Source: Fontibacterium medardense
GTDB taxonomy: Bacteria; Pseudomonadota; Alphaproteobacteria; Pelagibacterales; Pelagibacteraceae
DNA length: 64,000 nucleotides
Direction of reading: 5' to 3'
Assembly (NCBI GenBank): GCA_965235075.1
Contig: OZ249404.1
Location: 124,001 to 188,000 of the forward strand
Position 1 is the first letter of the stretch. The number at the start of each line of letters is the position of its first letter. This document shows positions 9,148 through 18,199 of the stretch, one piece after another. The notes under the pieces were generated by a model that was given only the letters and a program-made list of their open reading frames with translations, did no database searches and was not told the DNA's origin. Both the position numbers and the translations under genes were made by a program.

Positions 9148-10449
9148 ATGACCACATCGAGCAAACATCCAGAAACTATTGGTTTACACGGCGGAGATTA
9201 TAGAAGTGATTCAGCAACAACTTCAGTTGCGGTTCCGATTTATCAAACAACAAGTTATCAATTTAATAACACTGATCATGCGGCAAATTTATTTGCCTTA
9301 AAAGAATTTGGAAACATCTACACAAGGATTATGAATCCAACGGTAGATGTTCTTGAAAAAAGAGTAGCTGCTTTAGAGGGTGGAGTTGCAGCTCTAGCTG
9401 TGGGCTCAGGTCAAGCAGCATCTGCATTTTGTGTACAAAACTTATGTAAAGCTGGAGATAATATAATTGCATCCACAGATTTGTACGGTGGAACAGTAAA
9501 CTTATTTAAAAATACTTTAAAAGATCAAGGCATCGAAGTTCGTTTTGCAGACCCAATTGATCCTAAAAATTTTGAAAAATTAACAGACGATAAGACAAGA
9601 GGATATTATGGAGAGACGTGTCCAAATCCGTATCTGAGAATTTTTCCAATTAAAGAAGTTGCTGAAATTGGTAAAAAATTTGGAATACCATTAATTATGG
9701 ATAACACTGCATCACCTATCATTTGCAAACCTTTAGAACATGGGGCTGCAATTGTTATGCATTCACTTACTAAATTTATTGGTGGGCACGGAAATTCTAT
9801 TGGCGGAGTAATTATTGATGGTGGAAATTTTAATTGGACTGCAAATAAAAAAAGACAGCCATTCTATAACGAACCTGATCCCTCATACGGCGGAGCTGTT
9901 TGGGGTGAAGTTGTTCCACAATTAACAGGTGCTAATATTCCATTTATTATAAGAGCACGGGTTGTTTTGCTTAGGGATTTAGGAGCGCCATTATCACCAT
10001 TTAATGCGTGGCAAATAATTCAAGGATTGGAAACATTAGCTCTGCGCATGAAGCAACATTGTTCTAACGCTGAAAAAGTTGTTTCATATTTAACTAAACA
10101 CAGTAAAGTTCAAAAAGTTATTTATCCAAGTTTATATGACGGCGAAGTGGGAAGTCGTGCTAAGAAATATTTAAATGGTGGCTTTGGAGCTTTGTGTGGC
10201 ATTGAGTTAAAAGGAGGTGTTGATGCGGGTAAAAAATTTATTAACGCTTTAAAACTTTTATATCACGTTGCAAATATTGGTGATGCAAGAAGTCTTGCAA
10301 TTCATCCAGCTTCTACAACGCATTCTCAGCTTTCTCCTGAAGAGCAATTAAAAGCAGGTGTTACGCCAGGGTATGTAAGATTATCAATTGGAATTGAACA
10401 TCCAGATGATATTTTAGCTGATATTGATCAGGCCCTTAAAACTATTTAG
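9148..10449 (+). CDS. metY: O-acetylhomoserine sulfhydrylase (PLP-dependent)
   Basis: Makes homocysteine directly from O-acetylhomoserine and sulfide. The 433-residue protein is a Cys/Met metabolism PLP enzyme: it has the GSGQAASAFC phosphate-binding region, MDNTAS with the pyridine-nitrogen Asp, and the PLP lysine in HSLTKFIGGHG. The length and the insertion ANIPFIIRARVVLLRDLG fit the O-acetylhomoserine (MetY) branch rather than cystathionine enzymes. It faces metX, whose product is its substrate. Confidence 0.9.
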   Translation: MTTSSKHPETIGLHGGDYRSDSATTSVAVPIYQTTSYQFNNTDHAANLFALKEFGNIYTRIMNPTVDVLEKRVAALEGGVAALAVGSGQAASAFCVQNLCKAGDNIIASTDLYGGTVNLFKNTLKDQGIEVRFADPIDPKNFEKLTDDKTRGYYGETCPNPYLRIFPIKEVAEIGKKFGIPLIMDNTASPIICKPLEHGAAIVMHSLTKFIGGHGNSIGGVIIDGGNFNWTANKKRQPFYNEPDPSYGGAVWGEVVPQLTGANIPFIIRARVVLLRDLGAPLSPFNAWQIIQGLETLALRMKQHCSNAEKVVSYLTKHSKVQKVIYPSLYDGEVGSRAKKYLNGGFGALCGIELKGGVDAGKKFINALKLLYHVANIGDARSLAIHPASTTHSQLSPEEQLKAGVTPGYVRLSIGIEHPDDILADIDQALKTI

Positions 10450-10847
10450 ATTAATTTAGAATTAATTTTTACGGTATTCGTTAGAGCTTTGTGAATAGGG
10501 CATTTGTTTGAAATTTCAAACAATCGGTTTCTTTGTTCTTCAGTTAAATTACCAATAAGCTCAATTTTTCTATCAATATCGCCATTATCATTTTTGTTTA
10601 GCGTGATGATAATTTTATCGAGAGGTAATTTTTTTAAACGGGCATACATCCTTAGAGTTATAGAAGTGCAAGAACCAAGTGACGAAAGTAAAAAATCGTT
10701 TGGACTTAGGCCTTTATCTGTCCCTTCAGGAAAAGATAATGGCTCATCAGCAAAAAGCTTATGTCCTCTAACAGTTACGCTTTGTACAAAAGGACCTGGA
10801 CCTACCTCGGAAACTGTAACGGTATTATCTTTATTAATTTCTGACAT
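10446..10847 (-). CDS. OsmC family protein
   Basis: OsmC/Ohr-like proteins are thiol peroxidases or redox-related proteins. The 133-residue frame from MSEINKD has the PFVQSVTVRGHKLFADEP strand region and the conserved cysteines in SLGSCTSITLRMYA and ISNKCPIHKAL. I prefer the ATG at 10847 over the upstream one at 10877, because it leaves a 4-base gap after metX instead of a long overlap and matches family N-termini. It converges on metY, with the stop codons overlapping. Its place in a sulfur operon suggests thiol protection. Confidence 0.85.
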   Translation of the reverse strand: MSEINKDNTVTVSEVGPGPFVQSVTVRGHKLFADEPLSFPEGTDKGLSPNDFLLSSLGSCTSITLRMYARLKKLPLDKIIITLNKNDNGDIDRKIELIGNLTEEQRNRLFEISNKCPIHKALTNTVKINSKLI

Positions 10848-10851
10848 ATAA

Positions 10852-11985
10852 TTAATGAGATGATTTAAAAGATTCATATGCCGAATCTAGAAATCCTTTA
10901 AGACTTCTTAAGAACTCAGGCTCATTAAGAAGAAAAGCATCATGACCATTATTAGTAATAATTTCAACAAAACTCACATCAGCGCCAATTGAATTTAGCG
11001 CAATAAGAATTTTTTTTGACTCACTTGTTGGGTAAAGCCAATCTGTTGAGAAAGAAATTAAACAATGTTTAATTTTTGCATCTTTAAATGCATTTGCAAG
11101 CACACCATTATTCTCACGATATAAATCAAAATAATCCATAGCGCGCGTTAAATATAAATAGCTATTTGCATCAAAGCGATCGACAAAAGCATTGCCTTGA
11201 TACTTTAAATAACTTTCAACTTGAAAGTCCGCATCAAAGGTAAATTTAAAATCACCTGTCTGCTGAAGTTTTCTTCCAAATTTTTCCTGTAATCCTTTTT
11301 CAGACAAATAACTAATGTGACCTGCCATACGAGCAACGGACAATCCTTTTCTAGGATTTTTATTTAATTTTAAATAATCTCCATTACTCCACTCAGGATC
11401 AGCCATAATTGCCTGACGTGATAATTCATTGAATGCAATATTTTGCGCAGAGTGACTTGCTGTGCACGCAATAGGAATCGCTGAATAAGTTCTATCAGGA
11501 TAAGATGAACAAAACTGAAGAACTTGCATTCCGCCCATTGAACCACCTAAGACTGCTAAAGTTTTTTCAATTTGAAAATGATCAAGTAGTAGAACTTGCG
11601 CATTAACCATATCTTTGATGGTAACTAATGGAAAAGTGTTACAATAAAATTCTTTAGTTTTAGGATTAATAGATGTTGGGCCCGATGTTCCCATGCAACC
11701 ACCTAAAACGTTTGCACAAATTATAAAATATTTATTCGTATCAACTGCTTTGTTAGGGCCAATTGCGGTCACCCACCAACCATCTTTTCCTGTGATAGGA
11801 TTAGTTCCTGTTGCAAATTGATCTCCACTTAGTGCATGAAATACTAAAATAGCATTATCCTTATTTTGGTTTAAAGTTCCAAAAGTTTCATAGGCAATTG
11901 TAAAGCCATCTAGAACCTGACCCGACTCTAATTGTAGAGGTTTTTTTATATCTAAAGTTTTAATTTTACTTTTATCTATAATCAT
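10852..11985 (-). CDS. metX: Homoserine O-acetyltransferase (or succinyltransferase), MetX family
   Basis: Activates homoserine for methionine synthesis. The alpha/beta hydrolase fold has the nucleophile serine in GGSMGGMQ, the Asp in FSTDWLYP, and the His in NGHDAFL near the C-terminus. At 377 residues it is full length. It overlaps cysK by 4 bases and is followed by the osmC-like gene 4 bases away, forming a minus-strand operon cysK-metX-osmC-like. Acetyl versus succinyl specificity cannot be settled by eye. Confidence 0.92.
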   Translation of the reverse strand: MIIDKSKIKTLDIKKPLQLESGQVLDGFTIAYETFGTLNQNKDNAILVFHALSGDQFATGTNPITGKDGWWVTAIGPNKAVDTNKYFIICANVLGGCMGTSGPTSINPKTKEFYCNTFPLVTIKDMVNAQVLLLDHFQIEKTLAVLGGSMGGMQVLQFCSSYPDRTYSAIPIACTASHSAQNIAFNELSRQAIMADPEWSNGDYLKLNKNPRKGLSVARMAGHISYLSEKGLQEKFGRKLQQTGDFKFTFDADFQVESYLKYQGNAFVDRFDANSYLYLTRAMDYFDLYRENNGVLANAFKDAKIKHCLISFSTDWLYPTSESKKILIALNSIGADVSFVEIITNNGHDAFLLNEPEFLRSLKGFLDSAYESFKSSH

Positions 11986-12962
11986 TTAATCCAATCTGGA
12001 CATGGCAGTCCTTTTGATTTTAAAAACTCACGATTAAATAGTCGGCTTGCATATCTAGTTCCGACATCACATAAAATTGTAACTATAATTTTGTTTGGTC
12101 CCATTTTCTTTCCAAGTTCAATTGCTCCTGCAACATTTATTCCAGAGGAACTACCAAGACACAATCCATCATCACGCAGTAAATCAAACACAATATTTAA
12201 AGCATCAGTATCATTAATTTGAAAGGCATCATCTAGCAAAGCACCCTCATAATTCTTTGTTATTCTTGATGTTCCAATACCTTCAGTAATTGAACTTCCG
12301 TTCATCACTAATTTTCCAGTTTTAAAATGGCTATAAAGAGCAGAACCATGTGGATCACTTACTGCAATTTTAATATTTTTGTTATGCTTCTTTAGACCAA
12401 TCGAAACACCAGAAATTGTACCACCTGTTCCTGAGGCGCAAACAAAACCATCTATTTCACCATTGGTTTGAGTCCAAATTTCTTCAGCAGTTGTTTCAAT
12501 ATGAGCCAATTGATTGATTGTATTATCAAATTGATTTCCCCAATAACCACCAATGTCATCCGCAACTTTCTTTGCATGTTTCACATAATTATTTGGATTA
12601 TCATATGGAACAGCAGGAACTTCAATTAGTTCAGCGCCCAACTGTCTTAAGGTATCTTTTTTTTCTTTTGATTGCGTTTCTGGAATAACAATAACTGTTT
12701 TAATACCAAGTTCTTTTGCAATTAATGCAATTCCAATTCCAGTATTGCCAGCAGTTCCCTCAACAATTGTTCCACCTTTTTTCAATTTACCATTTTTAAT
12801 AGCGTCATTTAAAATATAAAGCGCAGCTCGATCTTTTACAGATTCTCCAGGATTTAAAAATTCCGCTTTACCAAAAATTTTACATCCAGAAATCTCTGAT
12901 GCCTTCTTTAAATAAATTAAAGGAGTGTTACCAATACTATTTATAAGTTTGCTCTTGTTCAT
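11982..12962 (-). CDS. cysK: Cysteine synthase family protein (O-acetylserine sulfhydrylase-like)
   Basis: PLP-dependent beta-replacement enzyme of 326 residues. It has the substrate loop and PLP lysine in GESVKDRAALY, the asparagine loop EGTAGNTGIGIAL, the phosphate loop SGTGGTISG and SSGINVAGAI. The C-terminal CDVGTRYASRLF fits cysteine synthases. It is the first gene of the sulfur operon with metX. A cystathionine-beta-synthase-like role is possible because it lacks the short CysK tail, so the symbol is moderately sure. Confidence 0.85.
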   Translation of the reverse strand: MNKSKLINSIGNTPLIYLKKASEISGCKIFGKAEFLNPGESVKDRAALYILNDAIKNGKLKKGGTIVEGTAGNTGIGIALIAKELGIKTVIVIPETQSKEKKDTLRQLGAELIEVPAVPYDNPNNYVKHAKKVADDIGGYWGNQFDNTINQLAHIETTAEEIWTQTNGEIDGFVCASGTGGTISGVSIGLKKHNKNIKIAVSDPHGSALYSHFKTGKLVMNGSSITEGIGTSRITKNYEGALLDDAFQINDTDALNIVFDLLRDDGLCLGSSSGINVAGAIELGKKMGPNKIIVTILCDVGTRYASRLFNREFLKSKGLPCPDWIK

Positions 12963-13005
12963 TTAATTTATTTAATTGTATTTATTAGTTTATTTTAAAT
13001 TAAAT

Positions 13006-13052
13006 AAAAAAAATCACAACCAACTCTCTTTAAAGAGCTGGCTGTGATTTTT
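13006..13052 (-). terminator. Rho-independent terminator after the peroxiredoxin gene
   Basis: AAATCACA (13011-13018) pairs with TGTGATTT (13043-13050). The inner CCA/TGG and CTCT/AGAG pairs extend the stem across the CTTTAAAG apex. On the minus strand it is followed by a run of T (plus-strand A run at 13003-13013). It lies just beyond the stop of the minus-strand peroxiredoxin gene. Confidence 0.8.
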
Positions 13053-13072
13053 AATTAATTAGCTAAAACTTC

Positions 13073-13711
13073 TTAATTAGAAACGGGCTGTTTTACAGTT
13101 CTAAGGTACGATTTTACAGTTTTCCAACCTTGGGGGAATAATTTCTTCGCATCCTCATCAGAAACGGTTCCTGAAATAATAACATCTTCACCATGCTTCC
13201 AGTTAGCAGGTGTTGCAACTTTGTGATTTGCAGTTAACTGTAATGAATCGATTACTCTTAAGATTTCATCAAAGTTTCTTCCGGCGCTAGCAGGGTAAGT
13301 TAATGTTAGTTTAATTTTTTTGTCAGGTCCAATAACAAACACTGATCTAACCGTTAAAGTATCATTAGCTTTTGGATGAATCATTCCATATAGATCAGAA
13401 ACTTTTCTATCTTCATCTGCAATGATTGGAAAGTTTGGTTTATAACCTTGAGTTTCCTTAATATCGTTCGACCATTTTTCGTGATTACCTAAACCATCAA
13501 CAGATAATCCAATAACTTTAACATTACGTTTATCAAATTCAGGTTTTAGTTTTGCAACTACACCAAGTTCAGTTGTACAAACTGGCGTGAAATCTTTTGG
13601 GTGAGAGAAAAGTACCGCCCAGCTATTTCCAAGCCATTCATAAAAATCAATTTTACCTTCTGTGCTCTGAGCTAAAAAATTTGGAGCATCATCATTTAAT
13701 TGCAGTGCCAT
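13073..13711 (-). CDS. 1-Cys peroxiredoxin (Prx6 class)
   Basis: Reduces hydrogen peroxide and alkyl hydroperoxides. The 212-residue protein has the peroxidatic cysteine 45 in HPKDFTPVCTTELG and the conserved Arg in VRSVFVIGPDKKI. No second cysteine is seen, as expected for the 1-Cys subgroup, and the long C-terminal domain also matches Prx6. It has its own terminator and faces away from the Lrp-family gene at 13864, so the two share a divergent promoter region. Confidence 0.92.
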   Translation of the reverse strand: MALQLNDDAPNFLAQSTEGKIDFYEWLGNSWAVLFSHPKDFTPVCTTELGVVAKLKPEFDKRNVKVIGLSVDGLGNHEKWSNDIKETQGYKPNFPIIADEDRKVSDLYGMIHPKANDTLTVRSVFVIGPDKKIKLTLTYPASAGRNFDEILRVIDSLQLTANHKVATPANWKHGEDVIISGTVSDEDAKKLFPQGWKTVKSYLRTVKQPVSN

Positions 13712-13863
13712 ATTTTTTTTTTAATTTATTAATTTTGATGATCATTTAGTATTTATTTCTACTTAATTCAATATTTTCAGAAAGATAAGTTGAAAATCAG
13801 CTTTTTAAAGACTAAAACTAGTATTTAATTCTAAATATGATATTTATATCAGAATAAAATCAT

Positions 13864-14322
13864 ATGAATGAGATAGATAAAAAAATATTATCCCAACTTC
13901 AGGAGAATGCGGATATTCCAATTGCTGAATTATCCAAGAAAGTGAACCTCTCAGCTACTCCATGTTGGGCTCGAATTAATAAGTTATATAAAGAGGGATA
14001 TATAAAGAAGAAGGTTGCTGTTGCAGATCGTAATAAGCTTAATCTTAAAACTGTAGCTTTTGTTTCTATTAGAACCAACCAACACAATATGGAATGGGCC
14101 AAGAAGTTCATAAGTATTATAAGCTCAATGCCCGAGGTTGTTGAGTTTTATAGATTAAGTGGAAGCATTGATTATCTATTAAAAGTGCTCGTTCCAACCA
14201 TGGAGGAATACAATAAGTTTTATACAAAGCTCACAGATCAAATAGACATCTTTTCAGTAGCAACTTCTTTTTCAATGGAAGAGATAAAACAAACTTCAAG
14301 CCTTCCATTAAATTACGTCTAA
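13864..14322 (+). CDS. Lrp/AsnC family transcriptional regulator
   Basis: A 152-residue regulator with an N-terminal winged helix-turn-helix (DKKILSQLQENADIPIAELSKKVNLSATPCWARINKLYKEGYI) and a C-terminal RAM/ACT-like domain with the SGSIDYLLKV motif. Proteins of this type sense amino acids and bind DNA as octamers. It is divergent from the peroxiredoxin gene and 145 bases upstream of the TorF porin, so either could be a target; this is inference. Confidence 0.9.
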   Translation: MNEIDKKILSQLQENADIPIAELSKKVNLSATPCWARINKLYKEGYIKKKVAVADRNKLNLKTVAFVSIRTNQHNMEWAKKFISIISSMPEVVEFYRLSGSIDYLLKVLVPTMEEYNKFYTKLTDQIDIFSVATSFSMEEIKQTSSLPLNYV

Positions 14323-14327
14323 ATAAT

Positions 14328-14358
14328 TATGCATCTAATGCATATGTTTCAAATGCAT
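14328..14358. promoter_or_regulatory. Perfect palindrome plus third ATGCAT copy upstream of porin gene
   Basis: TATGCAT (14328-14334) and ATGCATA (14338-14344) form a perfect inverted repeat with a 3-base spacer. A third ATGCAT sits at 14353-14358, about two helical turns on. It lies just after the Lrp-family gene and 110 bases before the porin start. No T-run follows, so an operator is more likely than a terminator; the binding factor is unknown. Confidence 0.35.
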
Positions 14359-14467
14359 AGCGTGTCATGCAAGCAACACACTGCTGTTATTTGTATTTAG
14401 ATCTTCATTAAGTATGAAATTTATATAGAAGTTCTTTCATTAACTAATTTAATTATTAAGGAAAAAA

Positions 14468-15193
14468 ATGAATAAAAAAATAATTCTTTCTTTTTTTGCT
14501 TCTTTGCTTTTTTTATCGCAAGCAGCAAATGCAGAAATTAAAATTGGAAAAGGTTCTTTAACATTTAATGCTGGAGTTTCTAGCCAGTACATTTTTAGAG
14601 GAATTGACAATAATAAAGATGCAGTAACTCCATTTGCTGGCGCTGACTTTTCACATCCAGCAGGTGATTTTAATTTATATTTAGGAGTTTATGGTGCTGC
14701 CTCTGACGGCGTACAAACAGGCGAAGGTGGAAAAGAAATTGACTACTACGGTGGTATTCAAAAATCTTTTGGGCCAGCAACGTTTGATTTAGGATATCAA
14801 TTGTTAACATGGCCAAGTGCTAGTGCAAAAGCTGATAAAAATACAGGAGAGTTTTATATAAAACTTACTATCGCACCAGATAAACAACCATATACTATCG
14901 GTTTAGCTTACTACCAAGATGATACAGGTAGCTATCTAGGAGCCGACAGTACAACAAAGGTTGACCAAGATTATAAGGAAGTAAATGCAACATATAACTT
15001 TGGACCAGCACAAGGCTTTGTAAGTTATGGTGAACTAGCGAACGACACTAAAACAACCACGGTAGCGATTTCTAAAGAGCTAGTAGGTGTTGGTTTTACA
15101 CTTTCTTATATTAGTGCTGAAAAAGATGGGGTTGGTTCGTACATTCATAGAGATAGGGAATACGTTACACTTTCTGCTAAGAAAGTATTTTAA
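14468..15193 (+). CDS. TorF family putative porin (TIGR02001)
   Basis: An outer-membrane beta-barrel protein of 241 residues. A clear signal peptide (MNKKIILSFFASLLFLSQAA, cleaved after NA about residue 22) is followed by GVSSQYIFRGIDNNKDAVTP, a hallmark of TIGR02001 proteins. Alternating amphipathic strands follow, with aromatic residues at strand ends, finishing with the C-terminal aromatic SAKKVF. Transported substrate is unknown. A strong terminator closes the gene. Confidence 0.85.
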   Translation: MNKKIILSFFASLLFLSQAANAEIKIGKGSLTFNAGVSSQYIFRGIDNNKDAVTPFAGADFSHPAGDFNLYLGVYGAASDGVQTGEGGKEIDYYGGIQKSFGPATFDLGYQLLTWPSASAKADKNTGEFYIKLTIAPDKQPYTIGLAYYQDDTGSYLGADSTTKVDQDYKEVNATYNFGPAQGFVSYGELANDTKTTTVAISKELVGVGFTLSYISAEKDGVGSYIHRDREYVTLSAKKVF

Positions 15194-15214
15194 TTAAATA
15201 ACATCATTACTATT

Positions 15215-15260
15215 CAGTATTTAGAGATTGTAAGTCTCTAAATACTGTTTTAGTATTTCT
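15215..15260 (+). terminator. Rho-independent terminator of the porin gene
   Basis: A perfect 13-bp stem, CAGTATTTAGAGA (15215-15227) with TCTCTAAATACTG (15235-15247), 7-base loop, followed by TTTTAGTATTTCTTTT. It separates the porin gene from the TPP riboswitch 20 bases further on. Confidence 0.88.
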
Positions 15261-15269
15261 TTTACTAAG

Positions 15270-15339
15270 TTTTAGGGGTGCTTCGAAAGAGGCTGAGATT
15301 AGACCCTTGAACCTGGATTGGTAATTCAATTAGGGAAAA
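15270..15339 (+). promoter_or_regulatory. TPP (THI-box) riboswitch
   Basis: The segment shows the thi-box consensus in order: GGGGTGC (15275-15281), GGCTGAGA (15291-15298), ACCCTTGAACCTG (15303-15315) and a closing strand TTAGGG (15330-15335). The closing AGGG lies 5 bases before the ATG at 15340 and is also the likely ribosome-binding site. TPP binding would therefore block translation of the transporter directly. Confidence 0.93.
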
Positions 15340-16782
15340 ATGATAGAAAGTTTCTTAAGTTTAAATCTTGCATTCATTGTTGTTGTTTTTATTTCAACAT
15401 TATTTTTATTTGTTGGAATATTTTATTCTAAAAAAAAAGTTAGCTTAAATACTTATTTAGTCTCAGATCGTAATGAGGGTGTATTTAGTTTAAGCGCCAC
15501 TTTAATTGCATCATCCCTTGGTGCTTGGATATTATTTGGACCCCCAACAGCAGCAACGTGGGGAGGTTTTGGATCTGTTATTGGCTATGCTCTTGGAACT
15601 GCTTTTCCAATGATCTTGCTTATATTTTTTGGAAAAAAAATTAGACAATTATTACCTAAAGGAAAATCATTAACAGAATTAGTATTAAAGAAGTTTGGAA
15701 AAAATTTATTTAAGTTAATTTTTTCCTTAATGATCTTTTATTTATTTATATTTTTATGCGCAGAAGTAACCGCAATCTCTAAGCTTATTCATTATATTTC
15801 AGGACTTAATATTTGGATTTCAGCATCTATAATTTTATTTTTTACTCTAGCTTACGTTCTATTTGGCGGGTTAAAGGCAACGATTAGAAGCGATAGAATT
15901 CAATTTATTGTTATCATCTTATTATTTTTATACTTAATTTTTTCAATATTTTTGCAGAATAATAACAATTTAAATCTTAATATTTTTCAAGAAAACTTTA
16001 TTAAATTTGATAAAAAATCTTTAATATTATCTTTTCAGTTTGGCTTTGTGTTTTTTATAGCAGTTGCCGCAACTAATTTATTTCATCAAGGCAATTGGCA
16101 GAGAGTTTATGCAGCAAAAAATGAAAAGATTTTAGCAAAGAGTCTGCTTATTTCATTCTTTATTGTTTTCTTAATTGTTTTATTCATGGGGGTGACTGGA
16201 AGCATTTCTAAATTAAATGGATTACAATTTAATGAAGACCTCGCTTTCTTTTCAATTATTTTAAATAAAAATGATATTTTAATTTCATTAATTATTCTTA
16301 TTTTTTCTTTATGTTTAACTATTAGTACCGTTGATACTTTGTTAAATTCAATATCAAGTCTTACAATTGTTCACAGTAAAGATTTTTTTAATTTTAAATA
16401 TTTAAAAGATAAAAAACTTTCAAATGTTATTCTAATTTTGTTATCAATTGTTTGTTTAATTGTTGTTCTTTATCAATTTAGTGTTCTTTATTTATTTTTA
16501 TTAGCTGATCTTCTTTGTTGCTCTTGCGTTTACGCAATATTTAAAGGTCTATATCAAAAGAAAATTTATCCTTGCAGATCTATAGTTTTAATAATGATTG
16601 GGCTTTTTTTGGGATTATTATTTTTTCCAAGCACAGATTTTTCTAAATCTTTGTTGGTTGGCGTTATTTTTAATAAGAGTATTTATAATGAAATTTTTAC
16701 CAATTCGTTGCTTTTTTGGTCCTTCTTATTTGCAACTTTTTCGCCGGTAGTTTTTGATATTGTTTATCGAAGGACTAAATAA
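15340..16782 (+). CDS. thiV: Sodium:solute symporter under TPP control, probable thiamin-precursor (HMP) transporter
   Basis: A 480-residue SSS-family protein with about 13 hydrophobic spans, the early GAWILFGPPTAATWGGFGS region, and the LFHQGNWQRVYAAK segment typical of the family. The TPP riboswitch at its start ties it to thiamin metabolism. SAR11 bacteria are known to need the pyrimidine HMP, and a TPP-riboswitched SSS gene (thiV) was proposed as its importer. The substrate is by this analogy, not by sequence alone. Confidence 0.8.
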   Translation: MIESFLSLNLAFIVVVFISTLFLFVGIFYSKKKVSLNTYLVSDRNEGVFSLSATLIASSLGAWILFGPPTAATWGGFGSVIGYALGTAFPMILLIFFGKKIRQLLPKGKSLTELVLKKFGKNLFKLIFSLMIFYLFIFLCAEVTAISKLIHYISGLNIWISASIILFFTLAYVLFGGLKATIRSDRIQFIVIILLFLYLIFSIFLQNNNNLNLNIFQENFIKFDKKSLILSFQFGFVFFIAVAATNLFHQGNWQRVYAAKNEKILAKSLLISFFIVFLIVLFMGVTGSISKLNGLQFNEDLAFFSIILNKNDILISLIILIFSLCLTISTVDTLLNSISSLTIVHSKDFFNFKYLKDKKLSNVILILLSIVCLIVVLYQFSVLYLFLLADLLCCSCVYAIFKGLYQKKIYPCRSIVLIMIGLFLGLLFFPSTDFSKSLLVGVIFNKSIYNEIFTNSLLFWSFLFATFSPVVFDIVYRRTK

Positions 16783-16789
16783 AAAATTC

Positions 16790-17212
16790 TTAAAAATCTA
16801 ACAGTATAACAGTAATTAATATTAGTAGAATTATCTGAATGAAATTTATCACAACAGAACTTCCGTGTAAGATTTTAAATGTACGATTATCTTTTGCCTT
16901 TTGTTTATTGATTGTTGGCATTAAATAAAAATAACAAAGTCCAAATAAAACAAAGATAATTACATTCGCGTAGAAAATTGAATTAAATACTCCAAGAGAA
17001 GCAATCGCGATTAAAGAACCCAAAGCAAGAGCTGCGTTAATAATATAATAAATAGGGAATAATCTTCTAATATATGGACCCGACTCTGCTTTTGGTAAGA
17101 ATTTATGAACGGTTGGCGCAATTACAAAAGAGAAAAATAACATTATTCCAAGACTTAAAACTGGGAATATCGTGATAACTGTTAATAAAAGATAATCAAT
17201 TATTGTTGGCAT
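16790..17212 (-). CDS. DUF4149 family membrane protein
   Basis: A 140-residue protein with four hydrophobic helices and the family-like segment LFFSFVIAPTVHKFLP near residue 25, then RRLFPIYYIINA. These match DUF4149/TMEM205-like proteins, whose function is not known. It converges on the symporter gene with only 7 bases between stop codons. It has no visible partner and lies back to back with the CDF gene. Confidence 0.7.
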   Translation of the reverse strand: MPTIIDYLLLTVITIFPVLSLGIMLFFSFVIAPTVHKFLPKAESGPYIRRLFPIYYIINAALALGSLIAIASLGVFNSIFYANVIIFVLFGLCYFYLMPTINKQKAKDNRTFKILHGSSVVINFIQIILLILITVILLDF

Positions 17213-17310
17213 TTAGATATTAATAAAAAAATTGACCATATAGGTAAACTTTATTTAATCAAATAAATAAAATAGCTTATTCACATTCTATATTTTATAC
17301 AGCAGAAGAA

Positions 17311-18195
17311 ATGTCCGATTCTTTATCCAATTACGTTAGAAAAAGAAAAATTGCGAATAAAAGCACCTGGACAAGTGTAGTTGTTAATTTTTTTCTAGTT
17401 ATTTTTCAAATAGTTGTTGGTTTTTTTTCTAAATCATCAGGACTGATAGCAGATGGCTTTCATACCTTAGCTGATATGCTTTCAGATTTAATAGTTTTAA
17501 TTACAAGCAAGAAATCTTTAAATCCCCCAGATGATGATCACAATTATGGTCATCACAGATATGAAAATGCCGTAGGCTTATTTTTAGGGGTGCTTTTATT
17601 ATTTGTTGGATGTGCAATGATTTGGAGCGCAGGTAAAAAACTCGAAAATTCCGATCAGATTGCTGCAGTGCATGTCGCAGCTTTGTATGCCTCAATCATT
17701 TGTTTAGTAGTCAAAGAATTATTGTTTCGATATCTTCTAAATATTGCAAAAAGAGCTAAATCAAGTTTGCTAATGGCTAATGCTTGGCACGCACGCTCCG
17801 ATGCGGCATCATCTTTAATTGTTGCAATAGGAATTATTTTTAATCTTCTCGGCTACCATAGCTTTGATTTAATCGCTGCAATCATTGTGGGTGTAATGAT
17901 TTTAAAAATGGGATGGACGTTTAGCCATGAGGCAATTCATGCTCTAACCGATAAAGCGGCTGATAGTGATGAAGTTGAAAAAATTAAAAAAATAATATTA
18001 GAAACTCCAGGCGTTATTAATGTTCATGATTTAAGAACAAGAAAAGTAGGCGATAGTATTATTGCAGATGTCCATATTGAGGTTAAAGGAACTTTAACAG
18101 TTACAGAAGGCCATGCTATTGCAGTTGAGGCTAGAAATAGAGTGGTCCGTAGCTCTAGGGTTTTAAACCTAATGACTCACATTGATCCTGTTTAA
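17311..18195 (+). CDS. Cation diffusion facilitator family transporter
   Basis: Exports divalent metals (Zn, Fe, Co or Mn) using the proton gradient. The 294-residue protein has the metal-site motifs DGFHTLADMLSD in helix 2 and HARSDAASS in helix 5, a His-rich DDDHNYGHHRYENA loop, and a C-terminal cytoplasmic ferredoxin-like domain (VINVHDLRTRKVGDSIIADV). FieF-like by motif HxxxD, but metal choice cannot be read. It converges on the Old Yellow Enzyme gene. Confidence 0.9.
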   Translation: MSDSLSNYVRKRKIANKSTWTSVVVNFFLVIFQIVVGFFSKSSGLIADGFHTLADMLSDLIVLITSKKSLNPPDDDHNYGHHRYENAVGLFLGVLLLFVGCAMIWSAGKKLENSDQIAAVHVAALYASIICLVVKELLFRYLLNIAKRAKSSLLMANAWHARSDAASSLIVAIGIIFNLLGYHSFDLIAAIIVGVMILKMGWTFSHEAIHALTDKAADSDEVEKIKKIILETPGVINVHDLRTRKVGDSIIADVHIEVKGTLTVTEGHAIAVEARNRVVRSSRVLNLMTHIDPV

Positions 18196-18199
18196 AATT

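Noticed and set aside
10848..10877. Upstream ATG of the OsmC-like gene
   Set aside because: It would place ten extra residues inside metX; the ATG at 10847 gives a normal 4-base gap and a family-like N-terminus.
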